DNA from: Desulfuromonadaceae bacterium
GTDB lineage: Bacteria > Desulfobacterota > Desulfuromonadia > Geobacterales > Pseudopelobacteraceae
NCBI GenBank assembly: GCA_028687585.1
Contig: JAQTZV010000004.1
Span: forward strand, 124,001-188,000
Length of the DNA stretch: 64,000 nucleotides
Reading direction: 5' to 3'
Position 1 is the first letter of the stretch. Each line of letters starts with the position of its first letter. Both the position numbers and the translations under genes were made by a program. The notes under the pieces were generated by a model. It had not been told where the DNA came from and ran no database searches. It saw only the letters and a list, made by a program, of their open reading frames with translations. This document shows positions 1 through 7,677 of the stretch, in pieces.

Positions 1-603
1 GGTATGCACCTCAATATCGATTTCCGGAACCGCGTGGCGGAGATAGGTCACTTTATCGAACATGGTGAACGGATCCATGATGCCGAGGGTGTCACAGAAG
101 CGAAAGCGGTCGCCACCCTGGGAGCGGGTGATTTCCATCAACTCCACCAGAAAGGCCATGTCAGCCCGACTTGCATCCTCACCGCCAACTGAGACATAGA
201 GATTATGCTGTTTGGCAAAGCCGAGTGCGACCTTCAGCTGTTCCTTCACTGCATTACGATTCTTGCGCAGCTTATGGTGGATCATCTGGTCGGAGACCGA
301 CAGCGAAATGTCTACCGCCTGCACACCGCAGGCAATACTTGCCTCTATTTCAGGCACCAGTGCCCGGTTCCAGGTAATCAGCCGGGCGTTCAAGCCGAGG
401 TCAACCAGCGTACGGATACTAGCCTGTTCTTCCTCGCCCATAGCGGGAATGCCGCATTCAATTTCCCCGACGCCGATGGAGTCAAGCATCCGGGCGATGG
501 CTATTTTTTCGCGTTTGGAGAAGACCACTCCGGCGGTCTGTTCGCCGTCGCGCAGGGTGGTGTCATCGATGATTACTCTTGCCTGTCCGGTTATTAATTC
601 CAT
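1..603 (-). CDS. nifV: Homocitrate synthase NifV, 3' end outside window
   Basis: The first 201 residues are present and the gene runs off the left edge. The N-terminus reads MELITGQARVIIDDTTLRDG followed by EQT, the catalytic and metal-binding signature of the homocitrate/isopropylmalate synthase family. NifV condenses acetyl-CoA with 2-oxoglutarate to homocitrate, the organic ligand of the nitrogenase iron-molybdenum cofactor. The start at 603 has a GGGAG ribosome site upstream. A sigma-54-like promoter and a terminator/ANTAR leader lie directly upstream, and nifB lies 6 kb away on the same strand, which favours NifV over LeuA or citramalate synthase. The C-terminal half cannot be assessed. 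Confidence 0.88.
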   Translation of the reverse strand, partial: MELITGQARVIIDDTTLRDGEQTAGVVFSKREKIAIARMLDSIGVGEIECGIPAMGEEEQASIRTLVDLGLNARLITWNRALVPEIEASIACGVQAVDISLSVSDQMIHHKLRKNRNAVKEQLKVALGFAKQHNLYVSVGGEDASRADMAFLVELMEITRSQGGDRFRFCDTLGIMDPFTMFDKVTYLRHAVPEIDIEVHT

Positions 604-652
604 CTTATCTCTCCCTATTCCCCTGATACTCATGTCCACTCTTACTAAAACG

Positions 653-691
653 AAAAACGCCGCATACCCGAAAGTCTGCGGCGTCGTTGCC
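653..691 (-). promoter_or_regulatory. Antiterminator leader (ANTAR-type hairpin over a terminator), nifV
   Basis: On the minus strand GGCAACGACGCC (691-680) can form a hairpin with the six-base loop AACGAC, extended by G-C and U-G pairs to five base pairs. Its 3' arm is also the 5' arm of a terminator, ACGCCGCA (684-677) with TGCGGCGT (664-657), followed by TTTTT. The two folds exclude each other. ANTAR proteins are known to bind hexaloops with A at position 1 and G at position 4, as seen here. The same element recurs before nifB and at 2861-2896. Inferred role: phosphorylated GnfR holds the small hairpin and lets transcription enter nifV. Confidence 0.8.
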
Positions 692-707
692 ACTTATCTG
701 AACAATT

Positions 708-724
708 GCGAATATAAATGCCAA
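708..724 (-). promoter_or_regulatory. Sigma-54-like promoter, nifV (imperfect)
   Basis: The minus strand reads TTGGCATTTATATTCGCA. GG and GC elements are present but separated by 11 bases rather than the standard 10. The predicted start near 696 falls five bases before the leader hairpin, much the same distance as for nifB, which supports use despite the spacing. Confidence 0.45.
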
Positions 725-881
725 GTAACTTAATCTACAAGCATTGTACATGCCAAAATCACGATCCAAGCAAATTAATATTTTTGGATTGTAATTATTT
801 GTGGTAGACAAAAAATATCGAGCCATGTATTTTAATTAAAGGTAGAACCGCATTTTAAAACCGCGAAAGGTGCGAATAGCC

Positions 882-2507
882 ATGGCACAGATGAAGGTAA
901 GAACCAAGCTGTATTCTATCGTGGGGATCATGTCGATTGTTCTGGTTATAGTCGGGGTGGTCGGGCTCTTTGTTGCAAAGTTCAGTGACGATGGGTTGGA
1001 CTCGGTATATCAGGATCGGGTGGTTCCGCTGGAACAGCTCAAAGTCATCTCCGATATGTATGCCGTCAATATTGTTGATACCTCCCATAAGGTGCGCAAC
1101 GGCGGCCTTAACTGGAGCGAAGGGCGCAAAAACGTAGATGAGGCGTTGAAGACCGTCAGCGATAAATGGAAGGCGTATCTGGCGACCACACTGGTGCCGG
1201 AAGAGAAAAAACTGGTCGAAGAAATTACACCGCTGATGAAAAAAGCGGATGAGGCCGTTGCTAAACTGAAGGGATTGCTGGTAAAAGAGGACAAGGTTGG
1301 CCTTGCCGTCTTTACCATCAGCGAAATGTATCCAGCCATAGATCCGCTGGGCGATAAGATATCCGCGCTGGTTAATGTTCAGCTGGTTGTAGCTAAGAAG
1401 GTGCACGAAGAGAGCGGGGCGCTTTATGAGAAGGGCAAGTTGCTGAGTATTATCCTGATAATTGCCGGCGTACTTGGTTCGATACTATATGCGACATCTA
1501 TAATCAGAGGGATCATGCGGGAGCTCGGCGGCGAACCGGCGGATGTCCGTGAGGTTGCCGAAGCGGTCGCGGGCGGCGACCTTACAGTTACGGTCAGAAC
1601 TGATGAGCGCGACACCGGGAGTGTCATGCTGGCGATGAAACATATGACCGGGAACTTGCGCTCCATCATCGGGCAGGTCTCAGCTACCTCGTCCCAGGTG
1701 GCTGCGGCCAGCAGCCAACTACACTCCACCGCAGAACGGATTGCCACCGGCGCCGAAGAGGTAGTGGCCCAGGCCGGCACTGTTGCCACCGCAGGTGAAG
1801 AGATGTCGGCTACTTCGGGTGATATCGCTCAAAATTGCCAGGGAGCTGCAGAAGGGGCGCAGCGGGCATCGAAAGCCGCCCTGAATGGCAGTGCGGTGGT
1901 AGACAAGACTGTTTTGGTCATGGGGCAGATAGCGGAGAAGGTTCAGGTATCTGCTAGAACGGTGGAGAGCCTGGGGGCGCGGAGCGACCAGATCGGCGAC
2001 ATCATCGGCACCATCGAGGACATTGCCGACCAGACCAACCTTTTAGCTCTGAATGCCGCCATTGAGGCGGCCAGGGCCGGTGAACAGGGGCGCGGCTTTG
2101 CCGTCGTTGCCGATGAGGTGCGAGCACTGGCCGAGCGGACCACCCGTGCAACCAAAGAGATCGGTGAGATGATCAAAGCGATCCAGAAGGAAACCAAGGG
2201 TGCTGTTGCTGCCATGGAACAGGGGGTGAACCAGGTAGAAGCGGGTACGGAGGAGGCAGCCAAATCCGGTGCTGCTCTACGCGATATTCTGGAACAGATC
2301 AATGCCGTCACCATGCAGGTCAGCCAGATTGCCACCGCTGCCGAAGAGCAGACCGCGACTACCAGCGAGATATCCAACAACATGCAGCAAATCACGGAAG
2401 TAGTGCAGCAGACATCTCATGGTGCGCATGAATCGGCTACGGCTGCGGCACAATTGAGCGGCAATGCCGAAGAGCTGCAGCGTCTGGTGCGACAGTTCAA
2501 GTTGTAA
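882..2507 (+). CDS. Methyl-accepting chemotaxis protein (first copy)
   Basis: A 541-residue membrane chemoreceptor. Membrane segments lie at about residues 9-31 and 187-209, enclosing a helical periplasmic sensor of about 155 residues (four-helix-bundle type). A HAMP linker (about 210-262) and a long cytoplasmic signalling coil follow, with the conserved tip [20 protein letters not shown] near residue 382. It should signal through CheW/CheA to the flagellar motor or a related output; the ligand is unknown. ATG 882 was chosen over GTG 870 because an AAAGG site lies upstream of 882. No CheR-tethering pentapeptide is seen. It is divergent from nifV and its signalling half closely resembles the receptor at 3962. 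Confidence 0.93.
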   Translation: MAQMKVRTKLYSIVGIMSIVLVIVGVVGLFVAKFSDDGLDSVYQDRVVPLEQLKVISDMYAVNIVDTSHKVRNGGLNWSEGRKNVDEALKTVSDKWKAYLATTLVPEEKKLVEEITPLMKKADEAVAKLKGLLVKEDKVGLAVFTISEMYPAIDPLGDKISALVNVQLVVAKKVHEESGALYEKGKLLSIILIIAGVLGSILYATSIIRGIMRELGGEPADVREVAEAVAGGDLTVTVRTDERDTGSVMLAMKHMTGNLRSIIGQVSATSSQVAAASSQLHSTAERIATGAEEVVAQAGTVATAGEEMSATSGDIAQNCQGAAEGAQRASKAALNGSAVVDKTVLVMGQIAEKVQVSARTVESLGARSDQIGDIIGTIEDIADQTNLLALNAAIEAARAGEQGRGFAVVADEVRALAERTTRATKEIGEMIKAIQKETKGAVAAMEQGVNQVEAGTEEAAKSGAALRDILEQINAVTMQVSQIATAAEEQTATTSEISNNMQQITEVVQQTSHGAHESATAAAQLSGNAEELQRLVRQFKL

Positions 2508-2599
2508 TACCTGTCGATTTGCCGGGGCGACAGCTTGACATTTTTGAGCTTCGCCTCAGCATTGAATTCTCTACCCGCTCATTTTAACACCACTATCAA

Positions 2600-2848
2600 A
2601 CAGCGCCTCAAGCACCTTTCTGTGCAACTACTCGCCAATACCGTTGCCGTGATATGCGGGACGGTTGATCAGATTCCCGATCCAGCTCCTCCGTTCATGA
2701 CGCAGTGAGGTTACAAAATCATAGGTTCCTCCGCTGTCTCCGCGAGCAACAAAGCACCTCCTGCGTAAAATATGACACATGACTTAAACTCCCACGGCCC
2801 TGGATATGCCGTTTCTGCAATCGCCATGTGCAGATCAAGGCCGTCTCC
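2600..2848 (-). pseudogene. Remnant: nifB 3' end fused to acetyltransferase 5' part
   Basis: Reading the minus strand, the remnant starts with a match to the NifB C-terminus (GLDLHMAIAETAYPGP here, GQDLTMTIAEAACPAP in the intact gene at 6491). Without a stop it passes into the acetyltransferase at PWEF (GPWEFKS against EPWEFEF). It continues with recognisable but frameshifted similarity to the acetyltransferase, including the region of the acetyl-CoA loop, to about 2600. It is therefore a decayed copy of the nifB-acetyltransferase pair with almost all of nifB deleted. A short open frame of about 64 codons crosses it, but it begins inside the leader hairpin and is unlikely to be a gene. Confidence 0.82.
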
Positions 2849-2860
2849 GAAAATAAAAAA

Positions 2861-2896
2861 ACGCCGCATCCCTTGCAGGACACGGCGTCGTTGCCG
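2861..2896 (-). promoter_or_regulatory. Orphan antiterminator leader (ANTAR hairpin/terminator)
   Basis: On the minus strand the hairpin CGGC-AACGAC-GCCG (2896-2883) overlaps a stronger terminator stem of about 11 base pairs (2888-2861, loop TGCAAG), followed by seven T residues. The design is the same as the leaders of nifV and nifB, with the conserved GGCAACGACGCC. Only the decayed remnant follows. Conservation of both folds while the gene decayed suggests either recent decay or retained function as an RNA. Confidence 0.8.
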
Positions 2897-2924
2897 TTTT
2901 TCCAACTTGTTACTAATTTATTTT

Positions 2925-2940
2925 TGCATCAGGCGTGCCA
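2925..2940 (-). promoter_or_regulatory. Sigma-54 promoter of the orphan leader
   Basis: The minus strand reads TGGCACGCCTGATGCA, an excellent -24/-12 element with ten bases between GG and GC. The predicted start is near 2914, 18 bases before the hairpin. It is almost identical to the promoter of the ANTAR regulator (TGGCACGCCTCATGCT at 9279-9264). Confidence 0.8.
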
Positions 2941-3000
2941 CTATGACATTAAAAACAGCCGGGATACAATAACCGACAATCCGTTACCTGCGAATCTCAT

Positions 3001-3666
3001 TTACATGCGAACTAACGCAGACAACATTTTTTTCAAAGAGATAAGGCCTCTCTTTGCCGGCTCACTTTTTTTGTTTTGCGCCGCACTCCTGATTTCATTG
3101 AGCTTCGATATAATCTCACCAATCTGCTTGCGCCGTGTATCCCGGTTTTCAAGATGGCTTTCAGCAAAAGAAAACAGGAAGCTAATCTCTTCAACCTCGC
3201 TGAGCACTCTGTCATAGCGTTTCTTTTCAAGCGCCTCATCGGCTTCCGCAATGTACTTGTTGATAATGATGAATATCGGGGGGGTCTTGTAAGCATAGTT
3301 ACTGATCAGGGTCAGCACGAACTTGTGCAGCTCGATGAAAAGTTTTTCTGTTTTATCCGTATCCTTTTTATTTACGGACTGGTTGAGGGTGTCCATGATC
3401 CCCTGAAAGGTTTTCTCCGGATCACCTTTGATTTCTCTTTTCAGTTGCGGTAGCATCTGATTGAATTTGTCGCTGATCTTGCCGGTGGCTCCCTGGGCAT
3501 CATCCCATTTGCCGTTTTTGAAGGCTGCTTCGAACTCGGCGAAATCCATAAAAATGCTGGTAAGTTGGGACGGAGGAGACGCCAGTTTGGCATGAGACAT
3601 GGTTGCCGGGAATATCGTAAAAAGTGTAACAACTACCACCATAGCCGACGTGAAATAGTGCCGCAT
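3001..3666 (-). CDS. Secreted helical protein of unknown function
   Basis: 221 residues. A signal peptide (hydrophobic stretch about residues 8-24, likely cut after SHA) is followed by an almost wholly helical, lysine- and glutamate-rich chain. The segment around YAYKTPPIFIIINKY suggests one short hydrophobic helix packed in a bundle. No cysteines or haem motifs occur in the mature part. A GGAGAAAATC ribosome site supports the start at 3666. No family was recognised; periplasmic location is inferred from the signal peptide only. It lies between the orphan leader and the second chemoreceptor, with no obvious link to either. Confidence 0.75.
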   Translation of the reverse strand: MRHYFTSAMVVVVTLFTIFPATMSHAKLASPPSQLTSIFMDFAEFEAAFKNGKWDDAQGATGKISDKFNQMLPQLKREIKGDPEKTFQGIMDTLNQSVNKKDTDKTEKLFIELHKFVLTLISNYAYKTPPIFIIINKYIAEADEALEKKRYDRVLSEVEEISFLFSFAESHLENRDTRRKQIGEIISKLNEIRSAAQNKKSEPAKRGLISLKKMLSALVRM

Positions 3667-3793
3667 GATTTTCTCCAGACTGTTTATTTAATTTCAGCGG
3701 GGAGACAATAGCACCAGAAATGAGTCGCCGTCAACGAGATCTCCCACGGGCGGGCAAGCCTGATGCCGAACAAGACCGGTCATGCGTATGATG

Positions 3794-3835
3794 CTCACCC
3801 GCAACTACCGATCGCTGCAAGTCCAAAGATCAATT
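3794..3835 (-). pseudogene. Remnant of the acetyltransferase 3' end
   Basis: The minus strand encodes LIFGLAAIGSCG and a stop, against LIYGLATMGSCG and a stop at the end of the intact acetyltransferase (5670). About 34 of 39 bases match. Nothing else of the gene is visible upstream of this fragment, so it is a short duplicated tail. Confidence 0.7.
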
Positions 3836-3846
3836 AACCAAAAGAC

Positions 3847-3876
3847 TTGACAACTCAGCCGTAATTAAGCTAGATA
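3847..3876 (+). promoter_or_regulatory. Possible sigma-70 promoter for chemoreceptor 2
   Basis: TTGACA (3847-3852), 18 bases, then TAGATA (3871-3876), about 85 bases before the start codon. The region 3667-3961 otherwise holds only the 42-base remnant above. Confidence 0.4.
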
Positions 3877-3961
3877 TTCCGCACTGTTCGTAGAAATATA
3901 TAGCATTTGTCATGAGTAGACAACGTGGTCTGCCATCCATACTATTGGAAGGAGACTGCAC

Positions 3962-5602
3962 ATGAACAAACTGAGCCTCACATCAAAGCTGGCTGCAACA
4001 TGCACACTCATCGCTTTCGGGATAATCATCCTGATAGCAATGATGTGGTTTTCAACCGAACGAATCAAGGTCAATGGCCCGGTCTATCAGGACATTGTCC
4101 GTGGCAAAGACCTGATCGCTGATATTCTCCCGCCCCCCGAATACATCATTGAGTCTTATCTGATTATCATGCAGGCGCTTGACAGCCAGGACACAGCCAA
4201 ACTCTCTTCTTATCAGAAACGCTTTAAAAGACTTCATGGCGAATTCGATGATCGCCACACCTACTGGGAAAAAGAATTACCCGCCGGAAAAATCAAGACG
4301 CTCTTGCTCGAATCCGCTTATAAGCCCGCCGTTGCTTTTTACACCACTGCTGAAAAAGAATTCTTTCCCGCGCTGGCTGCAAACAACCATGAATTGGCCG
4401 CGCAACTGCTGCATGGCGCCCTTGCCCCCCGTTATGAGGAGCATCGCAAGGTAATTGACGAAATTGTCAATCTCACCAATACCGAGAATAGCGAGACGGA
4501 AAAGCGGGCCGCCGCCATGCTGCTCCGCTCGACAATCATTGTCATTGCCAGTGGTGCTCTGCTCATTTCATGCGTATTGGCAATTTTCATCTTGCTAACT
4601 CGCAACATCACCGCCCTGCTTGGCGCTGATCCATCGGAAGTTCGCCGCATTGCCCAGGAGGTCGCAAAAGGTGACCTTACTGTTGCTGTACAGGTGAATG
4701 GTGCTGACCAGAGCAGTGTCATGGCGGCGCTGAAGACTATGACGCACAACCTGCGCACCATCATCAATCAGCTGTCAACCACCTCGTCTCAAGTCGCTTC
4801 CGCCGCTTCTCAACTCAACAGTACCGCCGAACAGATTGCAACCGGTGCGGAAGAGGTCGCGATGCAGACCTCTACCGTTGCCACCGCCGGTGAAGAGATG
4901 TCGGCCACCTCCGGTGACATCGCTCATAACTGCCTGATGGCGGCTGAAGGAGCGCAGAGTGCCGCCAAATCGGCCCAAAATGGTGCCTCTGTTGTTGAAC
5001 GTACCGTCAAGGTCATGGAACAGATTGCGGAACGGGTGCAGGAATCGGCCAAAACCGTCGGAAGCCTGGGGGCGCGTAGTGAACAGATTGGCAATATCAT
5101 CGGCACTATTGAAGATATAGCTGACCAGACCAACCTGCTGGCACTGAATGCGGCAATTGAAGCGGCCCGAGCCGGTGAACAGGGACGCGGTTTTGCCGTT
5201 GTTGCCGACGAGGTACGCGCCCTGGCTGAGCGTACAACTCGCGCCACCCGCGAGATTGGTGAAATGATCAAGGCTATTCAGAGCGAGACCAAAGGGGCTG
5301 TTGCCGCCATGGAGCAAGGTGTTCAGCAGGTGGAAAACGGCACCATGGAAGCAGCAAAATCAGGTGAGGCACTTCAGAATATTTTACAACAGATCAACAA
5401 CGTTGCCATGCAGGTTAACCAGATTGCCACTGCTGCCGAGGAACAGACCGCCACCACCGGCGAAATTTCCAGCAACATGATGCAGATAACTGAAGTAGTG
5501 CACCAAACGTCTCATGGCGCCAACGAATCCGCCATTGCCGCAGCCCAGCTGCACGGCAATGCCGGAGAACTTCAGCGGCTGGTGCAGCAGTTCACAATTT
5601 AG
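3962..5602 (+). CDS. Methyl-accepting chemotaxis protein (second copy)
   Basis: A 546-residue chemoreceptor with the same plan as the one at 882: membrane segments at about residues 8-30 and 188-212, a periplasmic helical sensor between them containing the segment [19 protein letters not shown], a HAMP linker, and a signalling coil with the conserved tip near residue 386. The cytoplasmic half is close to the first receptor, while the sensor halves differ, so they probably respond to different ligands. A strong AAGGAGA site precedes ATG 3962. A good intrinsic terminator follows at 5633. No C-terminal CheR-tethering peptide. Confidence 0.94.
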   Translation: MNKLSLTSKLAATCTLIAFGIIILIAMMWFSTERIKVNGPVYQDIVRGKDLIADILPPPEYIIESYLIIMQALDSQDTAKLSSYQKRFKRLHGEFDDRHTYWEKELPAGKIKTLLLESAYKPAVAFYTTAEKEFFPALAANNHELAAQLLHGALAPRYEEHRKVIDEIVNLTNTENSETEKRAAAMLLRSTIIVIASGALLISCVLAIFILLTRNITALLGADPSEVRRIAQEVAKGDLTVAVQVNGADQSSVMAALKTMTHNLRTIINQLSTTSSQVASAASQLNSTAEQIATGAEEVAMQTSTVATAGEEMSATSGDIAHNCLMAAEGAQSAAKSAQNGASVVERTVKVMEQIAERVQESAKTVGSLGARSEQIGNIIGTIEDIADQTNLLALNAAIEAARAGEQGRGFAVVADEVRALAERTTRATREIGEMIKAIQSETKGAVAAMEQGVQQVENGTMEAAKSGEALQNILQQINNVAMQVNQIATAAEEQTATTGEISSNMMQITEVVHQTSHGANESAIAAAQLHGNAGELQRLVQQFTI

Positions 5603-5632
5603 CCAGCTATTTGCAATGAAACTAAGGTTCGG

Positions 5633-5660
5633 GCGTGACCTCTTCGGAGGTTGCGCTTTT
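5633..5660 (+). terminator. Rho-independent terminator after chemoreceptor 2
   Basis: GCGTGACCTC (5633-5642), a UUCG tetraloop, GAGGTTGCGC (5647-5656) and TTTT. The ten-base-pair stem has two wobble pairs. The acetyltransferase ends just beyond on the other strand. Confidence 0.85.
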
Positions 5661-5669
5661 CCCCTGTTT

Positions 5670-6494
5670 CTACCCGCAACTACCCATCGTTGCCAGTCCA
5701 TAGATCAGTTCCGGCTGATAGGCAGGTTTGACGCCGGCGTACATCAATTCGTTACTCCCGGAAATACGCATTCTGTTCCTGTTAAAGAGCTTCAAGGCTG
5801 TGCGATTCGAAGCAGGGGCATCCAGGCAAACCGTGATTTCAGTGGAGATCGTATTCAACGCAGCTTTCAGCAGCGTATCCGCCGTGCTGTAGCCGGGTGC
5901 TGAAAACGGCCCTAATTGTCTGGAATTTCCGCACTGCTGCACTACAACAAAACCTGTCTCATGCAGCAGCACCGTCCCGCGACCGGCGGTTGCCGCAATC
6001 AGCGCGGGGCGCTGATCACCCCAAGCCCGGCTGTCAATGCCGTTCAGAAAAGAATCAACATTGTCATCAGTTGCTAACGTTTCCTGTCCGCTGAAGCGTT
6101 GACGCCCCCTGCCGTTCCAGCGGACAATCGTATCGATACCGGTGAAGCCGAATTTCCGATACAGCGGCATGCCGGATTTTGAAGCCGTCAGCCAGACCGT
6201 TTCAACAGCGTTATCCAATAATGTATCCAGAACCTTTTTGAACAGCAATTCGCCGATTCCTTTACCGCGATATGCGGGGTTGACGATCAGATTGCCGATC
6301 CAGCCGCTCCGCTCATGGCGCAGCGAGGTTACAAATCCTTTGGTCTCTCCGTTATCTCCGCGAACGACGAAGCACCCCTGCGGAAATTCAGTCAGCAGGA
6401 ACTCGAACTCCCACGGCTCTGCCACCCACTTTTCTGCCGCTGCCAGCGCAAGAAAGGCGGCGATGTCCTCAATGCGGAACGGTTCGACAGTCAT
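5670..6494 (-). CDS. GNAT acetyltransferase, coupled to nifB
   Basis: 274 residues. The N-terminal GNAT domain (about 1-125) carries the acetyl-CoA loop in NLIVNPAYRGKGIGELLF. A second domain (about 140-250), resembling the C-terminal part of two-domain GNAT proteins, follows. The substrate is unknown. Its ATG (6494) overlaps the nifB stop by four bases, so it is translationally coupled to nifB and should be made under nitrogen-fixing conditions. Two decayed pieces of a second copy lie at 2600-2848 and 3794-3835. A role in regulating or repairing a nitrogenase-related protein or small molecule is possible, but only the coupling suggests it. Confidence 0.85.
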   Translation of the reverse strand: MTVEPFRIEDIAAFLALAAAEKWVAEPWEFEFLLTEFPQGCFVVRGDNGETKGFVTSLRHERSGWIGNLIVNPAYRGKGIGELLFKKVLDTLLDNAVETVWLTASKSGMPLYRKFGFTGIDTIVRWNGRGRQRFSGQETLATDDNVDSFLNGIDSRAWGDQRPALIAATAGRGTVLLHETGFVVVQQCGNSRQLGPFSAPGYSTADTLLKAALNTISTEITVCLDAPASNRTALKLFNRNRMRISGSNELMYAGVKPAYQPELIYGLATMGSCG

Positions 6495-7360
6495 GGGGCC
6501 GGACAGGCCGCTTCAGCGATAGTCATGGTCAGATCCTGGCCGATGAGGCCGATTGCATCCGCCCGACACTGTTTGCAATGGGCAAACTGACCGATAATCC
6601 CCTCGTTGGCTTTTCTTGTTTCAGCCAGATACTCTTCACTCGGCGGCGCAATATGGGCCAGTTCAGCCTGAGGAATGATCGGCATGATGTTCATGACAAA
6701 GGCGCCCAATTCTTTCACCCTGGCGGCGATCAGCGGGATCTGGCTGTCGTTTACTCCCGGTGTCAGGACGGTATTTATCTTGATGGTAAGACCGAGCTCT
6801 CCGGCCCGCTTGAGTCCCTCGAACTGATTGGTGATGAGGATTTTTGCCCCTTCAACTCCGGTGTAATGCCTGCCGTGATAGATGACATGACGGTAAATCT
6901 GCGCGCCGATTTCAGGGTCAACCGCGTTGATGGTGACGGTCAGGCTGTGCAGTCCCATCTCATAGAGGCGGTCAATCGATTCAGGCAGCAGCAGGCCGTT
7001 GGTGCTGAGACAGAGCATCAGGTGCGGGAATTCCTTCTTTACCATTGCAAACGTTTCAAAGGTCTCCTCATTGGCAAGCGGATCTCCCGGACCGGCAATG
7101 CCGACAACCTTGATGATCGGGCCGGCAATCGGACTTGCCATGACTTCCCGAACTTTTTCAATCGCTTCCTGCGGAGTCATAATGCGGCTGGTAACGCCGG
7201 GGCGGGATTCGTTGGCGCAGTCATGCTTGCGCAGACAGTAGCCGCATTTAATATTGCACTGCGGCGCCACGGCCAGATGCATACGGCCATTCTTCTTGTG
7301 GTTGCCGCCAAAGCAGGGGTGCCCCTGAATCTTGTCTCTCATTTCACATGCAGTTGCCAT
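6491..7360 (-). CDS. nifB: Nitrogenase cofactor biosynthesis radical SAM protein NifB
   Basis: 289 residues. NifB fuses two [4Fe-4S] clusters and inserts carbide to give NifB-co, precursor of the nitrogenase cofactor. Seen: the N-terminal HPCFGG cysteine, the radical SAM triad in CNIKCGYC followed by DCANESRPGV, the AGPGDPLAN SAM-binding segment, and the C-terminal CKQCRADAIGLIGQD cysteines. It ends without the NifX-like domain carried by many proteobacterial NifB proteins, so it is the short form. A ribosome site (AAAGGAG) precedes the ATG. Transcription is predicted from a sigma-54 promoter (7452-7437) through an ANTAR-controlled leader. Confidence 0.95.
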   Translation of the reverse strand: MATACEMRDKIQGHPCFGGNHKKNGRMHLAVAPQCNIKCGYCLRKHDCANESRPGVTSRIMTPQEAIEKVREVMASPIAGPIIKVVGIAGPGDPLANEETFETFAMVKKEFPHLMLCLSTNGLLLPESIDRLYEMGLHSLTVTINAVDPEIGAQIYRHVIYHGRHYTGVEGAKILITNQFEGLKRAGELGLTIKINTVLTPGVNDSQIPLIAARVKELGAFVMNIMPIIPQAELAHIAPPSEEYLAETRKANEGIIGQFAHCKQCRADAIGLIGQDLTMTIAEAACPAP

Positions 7361-7379
7361 GGTTCACTCCTTTGAAAAA

Positions 7380-7420
7380 TAAAAACGCCCGAGGGAAATA
7401 ATCCCACGGGCGTCGTTGCC
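7380..7420 (-). promoter_or_regulatory. Antiterminator leader of nifB
   Basis: On the minus strand GGC-AACGAC-GCC (7420-7409) can extend past a C-C mismatch. Its 3' arm is shared with the terminator ACGCCCG (7413-7407)/CGGGCGT (7391-7385), with GGGA/TCCC stacked inside and TTTTT after it. The predicted transcription start (about 7426) is six bases before the hairpin, leaving no room for a second, upstream ANTAR hairpin. The nifB ribosome site follows within 20 bases of the terminator. Confidence 0.82.
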
Positions 7421-7436
7421 GGTACTGCATCACTAA

Positions 7437-7452
7437 AGCATAGAATGTGCCA
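7437..7452 (-). promoter_or_regulatory. Sigma-54 promoter of nifB
   Basis: The minus strand reads TGGCACATTCTATGCT, with GG and GC ten bases apart as required for RpoN polymerase. An activator of the NtrC/GnfM class would be needed; its binding site was not identified. Confidence 0.85.
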
Positions 7453-7462
7453 TTATTTAATA

Positions 7463-7667
7463 TTTCACCACGGAGGCACGGAGACACAGAGAAAACCTTG
7501 AGAGAGTTGAATATGCAATGTTTGAAATCTGCGTCATACAAAACATTCTTCAGGCCGTGGGGGCAAAGGCATGATTAACTTTTAAGCAAAATCATGGTTT
7601 ATGAATTGCATAACCCTCCGTGTCTCGCTTATCAGCGCCTACTTTTGGCCGTGTCTCCGTGGTGAAA
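7463..7667. repeat. Inverted repeat of the CACCACGGAG type
   Basis: TTTCACCACGGAG (7463-7475) is repeated inverted at 7655-7667, about 180 bases apart. Next to the inner edges are further related pieces (CACGGAGACACAG and CTCCGTGTCTC). This is the look of a non-coding dispersed repeat. The right arm abuts the draG ribosome site. No convincing gene lies inside. Confidence 0.6.
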
Positions 7668-7677
7668 GGAATTTCGT

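Noticed and set aside
653..691. Cyclic di-GMP (GEMM) riboswitch as an explanation for the repeated hairpins
   Set aside because: The GEMM conserved core and tetraloop receptor are absent; the repeats fit an ANTAR hairpin plus terminator.
1010..2395. Long antisense frames over both chemoreceptors and the hybrid kinases
   Set aside because: They mirror the codon pattern of the sense genes, lack ribosome sites and have no recognisable domains.
2511..2533. CTGTCG/CGACAG as terminator of the first chemoreceptor
   Set aside because: Only six base pairs, an eleven-base loop and no adjoining T tract; too weak to list.
2711..2905. A 64-codon minus-strand frame
   Set aside because: It starts inside the terminator hairpin and is the frame that happens to cross the nifB/acetyltransferase remnant; described as a pseudogene instead.
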